Part shown: positions 7,367-14,344 of the stretch, in pieces
Numbering within the stretch: the stretch's first letter is position 1
How the letters are laid out: each line of letters opens with the position of its first letter
Assembly (NCBI GenBank): GCA_958414155.1
Contig: CATYWI010000001.1
Coordinates: 1-17,036 of the forward strand
Length of the DNA: 17,036 nt
Direction of reading: 5' to 3'
Origin: an uncultured Anaerotruncus sp.
GTDB taxonomy: Bacteria > Bacillota_A > Clostridia > Oscillospirales > CAG-272
The notes under the pieces: model-generated
What the model was told of the DNA's origin: nothing
Databases searched by the model: none
What the model saw: the letters and a program-made list of their open reading frames with translations, nothing else
Translations under genes and position numbers: made by a program

Positions 7367-8335
7367 TTACGCCCAGCTCATCGTGCGGGGCTTATCCTCG
7401 GTCATTACGATGGGCTTGAGGAACTCAACAGCCTTGCGCAGACCCTCGTCGATGGTCATAACGCTGTCCTCATGCTCGATCGAAAGCACGCGGTCGTAAC
7501 CGCAGAGGCGCAGGTTGGAAACGAGATCTCTCCAATAGCTCTCGCCGTTACCGAAGCCGACGGTGCGGAACACCCATGCGCGGTTCAACTCGTCGCTGTA
7601 ATGCTTGGTATCCAGTACGCCGATCTGCGCGGTATTGTATTTATCCACCTTGGTATCCTTGGCGTGTACATGATAGATAGCGCCCTTGAGGTAGCGGACA
7701 GCCGCCACGGGATCGATGCCCTGCCAGATAAGGTGCGAGGGGTCAAAGTTCGCGCCCAGCACGGGACCGACCTCGGCACGGAGCTTGAGCATGGTCTCGG
7801 GGTTGTAAACGCAGAAGCCGGGGTGCATTTCAAACGCAACGTGCGTCACGCCGTGAGCCTCCGCAAACGCGGCGGTCTTCTTCCAGTAAGGAATGAGCTT
7901 TTCGCTCCACTGCCAGTCAAGGATCTTAAGGAAATCATCCGGCCACGGACAGGTGACCCAGTTGGGGTATTTGGAGCCTTCACTGTCGCCGGGGCAGCCG
8001 GAGAAGCATACTACCGTGTCGATGCCGAGCTTTTCGGCAAGCAGGACGGCATTTTTGAAATCGGCATCATACGCCGCGGCGGTTTTTGCGTCGGGATGCA
8101 GCGGGTTGCCGTGCGCGGCAAGAGCGCAGATCTCGACATCGTATTTTTTGAAGGTATCGACAAAGGCATTGAATTTTGCTTTGTCAGCAAGCAGCTCCTC
8201 GGGGTTGCAATGAGCTTTTCCGGGATATCCGCCCGCGCCTATTTCGACGGTATGTACGCCGAGACCGGTGATTATGGACAGCGATTCCTCAAGGGGCTTC
8301 GCTGCGTAAAGGTTTTCAAGTACGCTTAGTTTCAT
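7367..8335 (-). CDS. Sugar-phosphate isomerase/epimerase-like TIM-barrel protein
   Basis: This 322-residue protein belongs to the AP endonuclease family 2/xylose-isomerase-like TIM-barrel group, which isomerises or epimerises sugars and inositols with a divalent metal. Likely metal ligands are Glu-169 in VAFEMHPG, Asp-198 and His-201 in NFDPSH, His-224 in YHVHAKD and Glu-287 in SIEHEDS. The N-terminus has the VEIGAGGYPG turn (about 30-39). Length is usual. An AAGGAGGAG site precedes the ATG. It is the third gene of an operon with the Gfo/Idh oxidoreductase, a very common pairing for catabolism of an oxidised sugar or polyol. The actual substrate cannot be told from sequence. A large plus-strand ORF opposite it is only a shadow. 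Confidence 0.9.
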   Translation of the reverse strand: MKLSVLENLYAAKPLEESLSIITGLGVHTVEIGAGGYPGKAHCNPEELLADKAKFNAFVDTFKKYDVEICALAAHGNPLHPDAKTAAAYDADFKNAVLLAEKLGIDTVVCFSGCPGDSEGSKYPNWVTCPWPDDFLKILDWQWSEKLIPYWKKTAAFAEAHGVTHVAFEMHPGFCVYNPETMLKLRAEVGPVLGANFDPSHLIWQGIDPVAAVRYLKGAIYHVHAKDTKVDKYNTAQIGVLDTKHYSDELNRAWVFRTVGFGNGESYWRDLVSNLRLCGYDRVLSIEHEDSVMTIDEGLRKAVEFLKPIVMTEDKPRTMSWA

Positions 8336-8358
8336 TTTTATCTGTTCTCCTCCTTAAT

Positions 8359-8772
8359 TTATTTGATCTCGTAAATATCCTCGCGGTTGCGGAGCGCCGC
8401 CATGATATTACGCATCTCCGCCAGCGCAGCCGCTTTGTTTTCGTATTTTCCGACCCGCGTCTGCATATTGCCGCTCGAAACGTTTATTGCATACGGCTCC
8501 TCGCCCTTTTTTATACGGTACGCCTGCGCATACACGAACGGAACGAGCTGCTTACCGTCCTGCGACAGCACATACATGACCGCGCCGCCGGTGCCACCAA
8601 TATCAATATTCTGCATGGCGTCGTCCATAGCGTCCTGTACCACGCTCTCCATCACATTCTCAACAGCATCCTGCACGGTGCTCTCAACGGTGTCCTCTAT
8701 CGAATCGCAGATATCGTCAAGCTTTTCCTTCAACTCGTCAATGGCTTCCTTGATCTCATTTATATCGCACAT
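8359..8772 (-). CDS. Unknown acidic coiled-coil protein in a sugar operon
   Basis: I do not assign a function to this 137-residue protein. Residues 3-56 are strongly acidic and helical with repeated hydrophobic spacing (for example IKEAIDELKEKLDDI, then TVQDAVENVMESVVQDAMDDAM), consistent with a coiled coil or amphipathic oligomerisation helix. A glycine hinge (GGTGGA, 59-64) leads to a small mixed-fold domain containing MYVLSQDGKQLVPF and GKYENKAAALAEM. This is reminiscent of small conserved Firmicutes domains that start with 'MYVLSQDGK'. There is no signal peptide or membrane segment. The ATG at 8772 was preferred to an upstream start at 8844 because AGGAG lies about 8 bases before it and because it fits the 16-base gap to the preceding oxidoreductase gene. 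A regulatory or scaffold role in the operon is only a guess. Confidence 0.75.
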   Translation of the reverse strand: MCDINEIKEAIDELKEKLDDICDSIEDTVESTVQDAVENVMESVVQDAMDDAMQNIDIGGTGGAVMYVLSQDGKQLVPFVYAQAYRIKKGEEPYAINVSSGNMQTRVGKYENKAAALAEMRNIMAALRNREDIYEIK

Positions 8773-8788
8773 ACCACTTCTCCTTATT

Positions 8789-9877
8789 TTACTTATCGAA
8801 GCGGAAGATATCTCCCGTCTTTGCCGAGGTGTAAATGCCCTCAAGTATGCGGGTGACGACTATCGCCTGCTCGGGCAGCACGCAGGGATCAGTACCGTTC
8901 ACGACTGCGTTTATCCACTGACGCGCCTCGCAGTCGGCGGGGCTTTCACCCTTCACGCCGTCAAAATATGCGGCGCCTTTGGCGTTCATATCCGGCTTCA
9001 TAACGTACTGGAGGTTCTGACGCACACCGTTGATGCGCACTCCGTCAAGCATATCCGCGCCCGCCTTTGTGCCACATATCGTGGTTATAGCCTCGCGGGT
9101 GTCGAGCATATTGATAGCCCACGACGCCTCAAGATTGATCGTCGCGCCGTTTTCCATCACGACAAAGCCGAAGGCGCAATCCTCAACGGTGAATTTCGAC
9201 GCGTCCCAATTTCCCCATGCGTTGCCCTGCTCCTTTGTGTCGTTCAGCGCGTGATATGTGGTGCCGACGCAGTATTTCGGCTTGTAATTGTTCATCGTCC
9301 AGAGCGTAAGGTCGAGCGCGTGCGTACCGATGTCGATAAGGGGACCTCCGCCCTGTTCGTATTCATTGAGGAACACGCCCCATGTGGGCACGGCGCGGCG
9401 GCGCAGTGCGGTCGCCTTGGCGTAGTAAATGTCACCGAAGGTGCCCGCGTCAGCCTCGTTCTTTATGTAAATAGCATCGGGACGCTGACGGCTCTGATAG
9501 CCTATCGTGAGCTTTTTTCCGGTGCGTGCGGCGGCGTCAAGCATTTTCTGCGCCTCGGCGGTGTTTATCGCCATAGGCTTTTCGCACATAACGTGCTTGC
9601 CCGCCTCAAGTGCATCAACAGTGATAAAGCTGTGGCTGCGGTTGGGCGTCAGCACATGAACAACGTCTATCGACTTGTCCTCAAGCAGCTTTTTATAGTC
9701 GGTGTAGACCGCACATTCGGGAGTACCGAACTTTTCGCGCGCCTTCAGCGCCTTTGCTTCGACTATGTCGCAGAAGGCGACCATTTTTACATTCTTCAGC
9801 TTTGCGAGAGCCGGCATATGCTTGCCGTTGGCTATACCGCCACAGCCGATTATTCCTACGCGTACAACATCATTCAT
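8789..9877 (-). CDS. Gfo/Idh/MocA family NAD(P)-dependent oxidoreductase
   Basis: This 362-residue dehydrogenase oxidises or reduces a sugar, inositol or related polyol with NAD(P). The N-terminal Rossmann fold starts VGIIGCGGIANGKH (residues 7-20, dinucleotide-binding GxGxxA-like loop). The family signature CEKPMA sits at 98-103, where Lys-100 is the conserved catalytic lysine. The second domain holds GGGPLIDIGTHALDL (about 176-190), with Asp-182 and His-186 as the expected catalytic pair. Length and motifs are complete. It is the first gene of the minus-strand operon, behind a good sigma-A promoter and an AAAGGAAG ribosome site. The partner TIM-barrel isomerase two genes downstream probably works on its product. 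The substrate is unknown. Confidence 0.93.
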   Translation of the reverse strand: MNDVVRVGIIGCGGIANGKHMPALAKLKNVKMVAFCDIVEAKALKAREKFGTPECAVYTDYKKLLEDKSIDVVHVLTPNRSHSFITVDALEAGKHVMCEKPMAINTAEAQKMLDAAARTGKKLTIGYQSRQRPDAIYIKNEADAGTFGDIYYAKATALRRRAVPTWGVFLNEYEQGGGPLIDIGTHALDLTLWTMNNYKPKYCVGTTYHALNDTKEQGNAWGNWDASKFTVEDCAFGFVVMENGATINLEASWAINMLDTREAITTICGTKAGADMLDGVRINGVRQNLQYVMKPDMNAKGAAYFDGVKGESPADCEARQWINAVVNGTDPCVLPEQAIVVTRILEGIYTSAKTGDIFRFDK

Positions 9878-9971
9878 TTTCCGGAGCTTCCTTTCATTTT
9901 CGGGAGGGTGTTATTCGACAGATGTAAAGCCGCCGGTACAAAACGGAGCGCTTTTTTATCCGCCTGTATAT

Positions 9972-10000
9972 ATAATACAGCATGACGGCATGTTTTTCAA
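9972..10000 (-). promoter_or_regulatory. Sigma-A promoter of the sugar operon
   Basis: On the minus strand TTGAAA (9995-10000) and TATTAT (9972-9977) are separated by 17 bases. Transcription would start near 9965, leaving a leader of about 90 bases before the oxidoreductase ATG at 9877. The promoter lies back to back with that of the PHP gene, so a shared regulator could act between them. Confidence 0.75.
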
Positions 10001-10040
10001 GTCTTTTTTTGTTATTCCGCAGCTTTTTTGTGCGCGTGGA

Positions 10041-10069
10041 TTGCCCCGGCGCATTTTTTATGCTATAAT
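10041..10069 (+). promoter_or_regulatory. Extended -10 promoter of the PHP gene
   Basis: TTGCCC (10041-10046) and TATAAT (10064-10069) are spaced by 17 bases. TGC directly before the -10 makes an extended -10 element, which compensates for the imperfect -35. Transcription would begin near 10076, about 29 bases before ATG 10105. Confidence 0.75.
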
Positions 10070-10104
10070 GTATCCGAAAAATCGATTTGAAAAGAGGCAC
10101 AAAA

Positions 10105-10980
10105 ATGTTTACCGATATATTTGGAACAGAACGACTGAAGATCGGACTTCACATGCACACGACCGTATCTGACGGCAGACGCACGCCGGAGGAGGCGGCG
10201 GAGATATACCGCAAGGCGGGATATGACGAGGTGGCGCTGACGGATCACTGGGCGTGGCATCCGTCCGGCGAGCTGAGCGGACTGCGCATCATATCCGGCG
10301 CGGAATACGATGTCGGCGGTTCCGATCCCTGCGACGGCGGAGTTTACCACATCGTCGCCCTCGGCTGCACCGCAGAGCCTGCGATCAACCGCAGCATGAC
10401 GCCGGAGGAGATAGCCGCAGCCATTCACGCCGCCGGCGGAATAGCTGTGCTGGCGCACCCCGCATGGTCCCTCAACGACCCGTCGCGCGTGGCAAACGAA
10501 ACTTTTTTTGACGCCACGGAGATGTACAACTCCGTATCCGGCGTACATTCGTCCTTCCGCCCGGATTCCGGAGCGTTCTGCGATCTGCTCGCCTGCCGCG
10601 GCGTGACTTTTCCTCTGCTTGCGACCGACGATGCGCACTACTATGACGGCACCGATGCAACGCGGTCGTTCATATGTGCCCATGCGCCCGATGGCGACAT
10701 CATAAGCGCAATAAAGCGCGGCGATTTTTACGCCTCGCAGGGTCCCGAGGTGCATTTGCAGCGCGACAGAGACCGCTTTTACGTTGACTGCACACCCGCC
10801 GAAACGGTCACCTTTGTCACGAACACGGTATGGTGCCGCGGGCGCGTAGTACGCGGTCACGGTATTGAGCATGCCGAATACACCGTATCGACCGAGGATG
10901 GTCGCCGCGACCGCTTTATCCGTGCCGAGGTCACTGATGCGGACGGCAAGCGCGCGTGGAGCAATTTCATTATTATATGA
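10105..10980 (+). CDS. PHP-domain phosphoesterase
   Basis: This 291-residue protein is of the PHP (polymerase and histidinol phosphatase) family, a metal-dependent phosphoesterase. All main motifs are visible: HMHTTVSDG (His-16, His-18, Asp-23), TDH (His-48), GAEYD (Glu-67), YHIVALG (His-82), LAHPAW (His-118) and ATDDAH (Asp-176, His-178). The C-terminal roughly 80 residues form a beta-rich appendage typical of stand-alone PHP proteins. The substrate could be a nucleotide or sugar phosphate. A TTG start at 10087 is possible, but the AGAGG site 8 bases before ATG 10105 fits that ATG. The gene is monocistronic and diverges from the oxidoreductase operon, which may indicate a related pathway. 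Confidence 0.87.
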   Translation: MFTDIFGTERLKIGLHMHTTVSDGRRTPEEAAEIYRKAGYDEVALTDHWAWHPSGELSGLRIISGAEYDVGGSDPCDGGVYHIVALGCTAEPAINRSMTPEEIAAAIHAAGGIAVLAHPAWSLNDPSRVANETFFDATEMYNSVSGVHSSFRPDSGAFCDLLACRGVTFPLLATDDAHYYDGTDATRSFICAHAPDGDIISAIKRGDFYASQGPEVHLQRDRDRFYVDCTPAETVTFVTNTVWCRGRVVRGHGIEHAEYTVSTEDGRRDRFIRAEVTDADGKRAWSNFIII

Positions 10981-11096
10981 TTATATGACTCGCGCCTCAC
11001 TCAGCCCGGCTGTGAATTGGTCATCCCTCACATATACGGGCTGAAAACGAGATTGTTTTTTATTTAACAATTCAATTTTTATTTTGCATTTTCATC

Positions 11097-11125
11097 TTGC
11101 AAGCGAAGTAAAAATGTGATATAAT
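11097..11125 (+). promoter_or_regulatory. Promoter of the Ldh_2-type dehydrogenase
   Basis: TTGCAA (11097-11102) and TATAAT (11120-11125) are separated by 17 bases, and TGA precedes the -10 as an extended element. Transcription would start near 11132, with a leader of about 66 bases before ATG 11198. Confidence 0.75.
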
Positions 11126-11197
11126 AGCATTGTATGGCGGTCGGGCAATATGCCTGCTCCGCAAGTCAAAAAATTTTTTACTGGAAGGTATAAAATC

Positions 11198-12307
11198 ATG
11201 GCAAGAAACATTGTCGATTGGAAAACAATTACAAATTTTGTCGTTGACAGCTTTGTAGGCTACGGCATTCCCCGCGAGGATGCGGAGATCTGTGCTGACG
11301 TTCTTCTTGAGAGCGACAAGCGCGGCATCGAATCCCACGGTGTAAACCGCTTCAAACCCATCTACCTTGACCGCATCAAGGACGGTATCCAGAACCCCGT
11401 TACAAACTACGAAATCGTAAAAGAGACCCCCACCACCGCCGTTGTTGACGGTCATGACGGTATGGGTCAGGTCATCGGCTACAAGTCGATGAAACTCGCC
11501 ATCAAAAAGGCAAAAGAGTACGGCATGGGCATGGTCGTTGTACGCAACTCCTGCCACTACGGTATCGCAGGCTACTATCCCTGGATGGCTTGCAAGGAAG
11601 GCTGCATCGGTATGACCGGTACAAACGCCCGTCCCTCTGTTGCTCCCACCTTCGGTGTTGAGGGCATGTTCGGTACCAACCCCCTGACCATCGGTATCCC
11701 CACCGACGAGGACTTTGACTTCCTCATCGACTGCGCTACCTCCATTACCCAGAACGGTAAGATCGAGTACTACGCCCGTATAGGCGAGGATGTACATCCC
11801 GGCACCATCATCGACATCGACGGCAACCCCGTATCCGGCGATGCAGGCGTCGCTCTTAAGAAGATCCGCAACGGCACAGCCGCTCTTACCACCCTCGGCG
11901 GTATCGGCGAAAGCCTCGGCGGCTACAAGGGCTACGGCTACGCCATGGTCGTTGAGCTGCTCTCCGCTGTTCTTCAGGACGGCAACTACGGTAAGGCTCT
12001 TGACGGTAAAGGTCCCAACGGTGAAAAGGTTCCCTATCACCTCGGTCACTTCTTCATCGCCATCGACACCAACCACTTCCTCGGCGAAGAGCTCTGCCGC
12101 AAGAAAGCCGGCGAGATCATCCGCTCCGTCCGCAACTCCAAGAAGGCTCCCGGCGCAGAGCGCATCTACTCTGCCGGTGAGAAGGAACACCTCGTTCGCC
12201 TCGCCCGCAAGGACGGTGTGCCGATCAACGAGTCTGTTCAGAAAGAGATCGTTGCTGTCCGCGATGAGCTTGGACTTACCCAGTACAAGTTCCCGTGGGA
12301 AGACTGA
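11198..12307 (+). CDS. Malate/L-lactate/ureidoglycolate dehydrogenase family protein (Ldh_2)
   Basis: This 369-residue protein is an NAD(P)-dependent 2-hydroxyacid dehydrogenase of the Ldh_2 (type-2 malate/L-lactate, AllD-like) family, which is unrelated in fold to classical lactate dehydrogenase. Signature parts are ESDKRGIESHGVNR with Ser-46 and His-47 (substrate and catalytic region), VVRNSCHYGIAGYY with His-120, the NARPSVAPTFG loop, GTNPLTIGIPT and the late GYKGYGYAMVVELL segment. The start at 11198 follows GGAAGG at 11183-11188; a longer ORF from 11150 has no such site. Codon use differs from the neighbours: Arg CGC/CGT, Asn AAC, Tyr TAC and Lys AAG are heavily preferred, as in highly expressed genes. 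Which acid it reduces (malate, lactate, ureidoglycolate or sulfolactate) cannot be decided. Confidence 0.93.
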   Translation: MARNIVDWKTITNFVVDSFVGYGIPREDAEICADVLLESDKRGIESHGVNRFKPIYLDRIKDGIQNPVTNYEIVKETPTTAVVDGHDGMGQVIGYKSMKLAIKKAKEYGMGMVVVRNSCHYGIAGYYPWMACKEGCIGMTGTNARPSVAPTFGVEGMFGTNPLTIGIPTDEDFDFLIDCATSITQNGKIEYYARIGEDVHPGTIIDIDGNPVSGDAGVALKKIRNGTAALTTLGGIGESLGGYKGYGYAMVVELLSAVLQDGNYGKALDGKGPNGEKVPYHLGHFFIAIDTNHFLGEELCRKKAGEIIRSVRNSKKAPGAERIYSAGEKEHLVRLARKDGVPINESVQKEIVAVRDELGLTQYKFPWED

Positions 12308-12326
12308 TCATTCGGTAACATATAAC

Positions 12327-12358
12327 AGGGGCTGTCGCGCATTAGCGCGACAGCCCCT
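12327..12358 (+). terminator. Hairpin downstream of the Ldh_2 gene
   Basis: A perfect 14-base-pair GC-rich stem (12327-12340 with 12345-12358) has an ATTA loop and starts 20 bases after the dehydrogenase stop. There is no T-run after it on either strand, so it may work with Rho or serve as a 3'-end stabiliser of an abundant mRNA instead of being a classic intrinsic terminator. Confidence 0.65.
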
Positions 12359-12420
12359 AAATAATGTCCCTCGGTGCCGGAGGCAAAACGGCGGTGTTCA
12401 GCCGCCGGGACCAAGTCGTT

Positions 12421-12461
12421 GAAAGGTGTTAAAAACTCAATTTGAGTTTTTAACACCTTTC
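12421..12461. terminator. 41-base perfect palindrome after the sipL-like gene
   Basis: Two 20-base arms (12421-12440 and 12442-12461) are exact inverted copies around a single T. The core reads A-run, CTCAA, then TTGAG, T-run, which is the plan of a bidirectional intrinsic terminator. It lies 3 bases past the stop of the minus-strand SipL-like gene and faces the dehydrogenase gene. The long flanking symmetry (GAAAGGTGTT) is more than a terminator needs. Confidence 0.65.
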
Positions 12462-12464
12462 GGA

Positions 12465-14060
12465 TCATACAAGAAGATATTTCACGCCGGTGAGCTTATC
12501 TCCGGCTTTTTTTGTGCCGTCAAGCCCGTTTGATGCGGCAAGCACTGTCGCGTCGGCGCCGTAACGCTTGGCTACGCTCCAGAGCGTATCATCGGCAGTG
12601 GGATAGCACACTGTCATGCATCCGCCGCGGGGCGCGCGAGCATCGCCGACCTTTACCTCGGCGACCGAGGGCAGCTTTACCCTGCCGCAGAACCGCGCCG
12701 ATACAGCCAGCTCACAATCGGCGCTCAGGCGCTCGCCGTCCGGTCGTACCCGGCACACCGGCGCCGAAACAGTCCATTCGGAGTATCCGGCGCCCACAAA
12801 AGCACCGTCGCCGGGGAGGTCGGTCTCATATCTGAACGGCATATCAAAGTCCTTCCCCATGATCTCGGCTCCGTTATCGGCAACAACGCGCACGCGCATC
12901 TTTCCGGTAAGCACCGCTCTGCCGCCCTCCGTGCGGCATTCAACGCTGTCGGGAAGGACGGCTGCCGTGGCGTCAATGATGCGGATCCCGCTGTCAAGCC
13001 CCAGCGCGGCAAGCTCCTCGCCGCCGCTAACCGTAATATTTGCGTTCATGCACTTTTTTACCGCTGCGGCATCGCATTCGCGCATTACGACAGTGGATTC
13101 GCACCGTGACGAATAAACATCCCGCGTGTACGGAACGGTGACCGCAGATGCGACCTCCGCCGTAAGCGCCAGACCGACAGTGGCGACGATCTCGCCGTTT
13201 TCGTTCGGCTCGGCGGATGCGGACGTTACGCACCCCCATGCGCGGCAGGAGGCTCCGCGTTCAGGCGCGCGGTCGGTAGCCACCGTTTCGGCAAATGGGA
13301 TACGGCGCGTTACCGCAAACGGGCGCGCGCCGTCGGAATCACGGCAGAGCAATACCGTTATGTAAAGCTCGCCGCGCACCGAAACGCCCTCGACCGTTGC
13401 CGAGACCTCGCCCACAAGCGGCTCGGCACGGCAGCATATAACGCGCACCTCACCACTGCCGCCGTCATCCGGTAAAAATGTATCGGTGTATTCGGCAGGA
13501 TCGCTTGTCGCACGGAGTATTTCAGCCGTCTCCGCGCTTCCCTCAAGCCGCTTGAGATCATCGGCGGCAAGTCCGGCAGTGCCGCTGACCGTCTCGTCAA
13601 GCCGCCGCATACCAAGCACTACGGCATCCCCTCTCAGCCGGGCGCGCACCGACAGGCGGCGCGGGGCTGTCACACGCACTGTGACCGACTCGCACACCAC
13701 GTCTGAATATGCGGTCATACCGTCCGGCTCAAATGTCGGATCATTGTCAAGGGTAAGGTCAAGATCGTACTCGGACGGCAGATCTGCCGACCACATTCCG
13801 CCATCATTGCCCTCGTACAATATCGAATATCTTACCGGACCCGCAAACTCGGCATGTCCCGGAGAAAGATAGTGCGCCGCAGGCGAGACCGTTGCCGTAA
13901 TGCCTATCATACGGCGGATCTCCGGTTTGTAATCGGGGAGCGAAAAATCATCCGCAAGCTCTGCCGTGACCGGACGTGTCATGAGCGGCGTTTGCACGCG
14001 GCGTGCATTCTCCCTTTCACCTCCGGCGGCAGCCGCCGGATTGTTCTGATAATAATTCAT
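12465..14060 (-). CDS. sipL: SipL/SpoVID-like spore-coat morphogenesis protein
   Basis: This 531-residue protein has the architecture of SipL, the clostridial counterpart of SpoVID, which links the coat basement layer to the forespore surface. The N-terminal two thirds contain several beta-rich DUF3794-like repeats. The first begins around FSLPDYKPEIRRMIGI (about 39-54), where the DYKPEI phrase is characteristic; further copies lie around 225-330 and 360-470. The C-terminal 51 residues form a LysM domain (TLWSVAKRYGADATVLAASNGL). There is no signal peptide, as expected for a mother-cell coat protein. The first ATG follows a GACGGAAA stretch. A candidate sigma-E promoter lies upstream at 14099-14127. 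It marks the host as an endospore former. In SpoVID and SipL the LysM domain contacts partner coat proteins; whether that holds here is inferred. Confidence 0.86.
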   Translation of the reverse strand: MNYYQNNPAAAAGGERENARRVQTPLMTRPVTAELADDFSLPDYKPEIRRMIGITATVSPAAHYLSPGHAEFAGPVRYSILYEGNDGGMWSADLPSEYDLDLTLDNDPTFEPDGMTAYSDVVCESVTVRVTAPRRLSVRARLRGDAVVLGMRRLDETVSGTAGLAADDLKRLEGSAETAEILRATSDPAEYTDTFLPDDGGSGEVRVICCRAEPLVGEVSATVEGVSVRGELYITVLLCRDSDGARPFAVTRRIPFAETVATDRAPERGASCRAWGCVTSASAEPNENGEIVATVGLALTAEVASAVTVPYTRDVYSSRCESTVVMRECDAAAVKKCMNANITVSGGEELAALGLDSGIRIIDATAAVLPDSVECRTEGGRAVLTGKMRVRVVADNGAEIMGKDFDMPFRYETDLPGDGAFVGAGYSEWTVSAPVCRVRPDGERLSADCELAVSARFCGRVKLPSVAEVKVGDARAPRGGCMTVCYPTADDTLWSVAKRYGADATVLAASNGLDGTKKAGDKLTGVKYLLV

Positions 14061-14098
14061 TTTCCGTCATCCATCCCTTCAAAAAAGAATCTCAGTAT

Positions 14099-14127
14099 AT
14101 ATTATGAAGCAGTGCCGCGGAGTATGC
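14099..14127 (-). promoter_or_regulatory. Candidate sigma-E promoter of the sipL-like gene
   Basis: On the minus strand GCATACT (14121-14127), a 14-base spacer and CATAATAT (14099-14106) fit the mother-cell sigma-E pattern (KMATATT, 14-15 bases, CATACAHT) with few mismatches. Transcription would start about 30 bases before the ATG at 14060. SpoVID/SipL genes are known members of the sigma-E regulon, so the site agrees with the gene's role. Confidence 0.5.
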
Positions 14128-14198
14128 GCCGACGCGTGTCCATTATTTCACGCCATTATTTCATATAAATAACTTCCGCAAAAGCGGTTATAATAAGT

Positions 14199-14246
14199 AA
14201 AAAAAGATCGGCTGTGGATGCCGACAGGCGCCGGACATCCACAGCC
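14199..14246 (-). terminator. Second intrinsic terminator after the surface protein gene
   Basis: An 11-base-pair stem (14210-14220 with 14236-14246) with a 15-base loop is followed on the minus strand by GATC and seven T residues (14205-14199). It backs up the terminator at 14271-14296 and shields the sipL-like promoter from read-through. Confidence 0.6.
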
Positions 14247-14264
14247 CGTTCATGGGTTGACACG

Positions 14265-14296
14265 AAAAAAGGGGCTGATGCAAATGCATCAGCCCC
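14265..14296 (-). terminator. Intrinsic terminator of the cohesin-like surface protein gene
   Basis: GGGGCTGATGC at 14271-14281 pairs perfectly with 14286-14296 around an AAAT loop. On the minus strand the stem is followed at once by six T residues (14270-14265). It lies about 50 bases past the stop of the surface protein gene. Confidence 0.88.
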
Positions 14297-14344
14297 AACA
14301 GGTCACCGTATAGGTGATCGCAGTATGTTTTTTTCAGACCTTAA

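Noticed and set aside
7319..8329. 336-codon plus-strand ORF
   Set aside because: It lies opposite the complete TIM-barrel isomerase gene, which has family motifs, a ribosome site and operon context. The plus reading has no recognisable domain and starts inside the terminator hairpin.
8387..9985. 532-codon plus-strand ORF
   Set aside because: It spans two well supported minus-strand genes and the gap between them, and its translation is a mirror artefact of GC-rich codon use.
10991..11060. Terminator after the PHP gene
   Set aside because: CAGCCCG (11002-11008) can pair with CGGGCTG (11037-11043), but the loop is 28 bases and the T-run is offset by about 10 bases. The evidence is too weak to list as a feature.
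11072..12190. 372-codon minus-strand ORF
   Set aside because: It is antisense to the Ldh_2 dehydrogenase, whose motifs, promoter and codon bias are clear.
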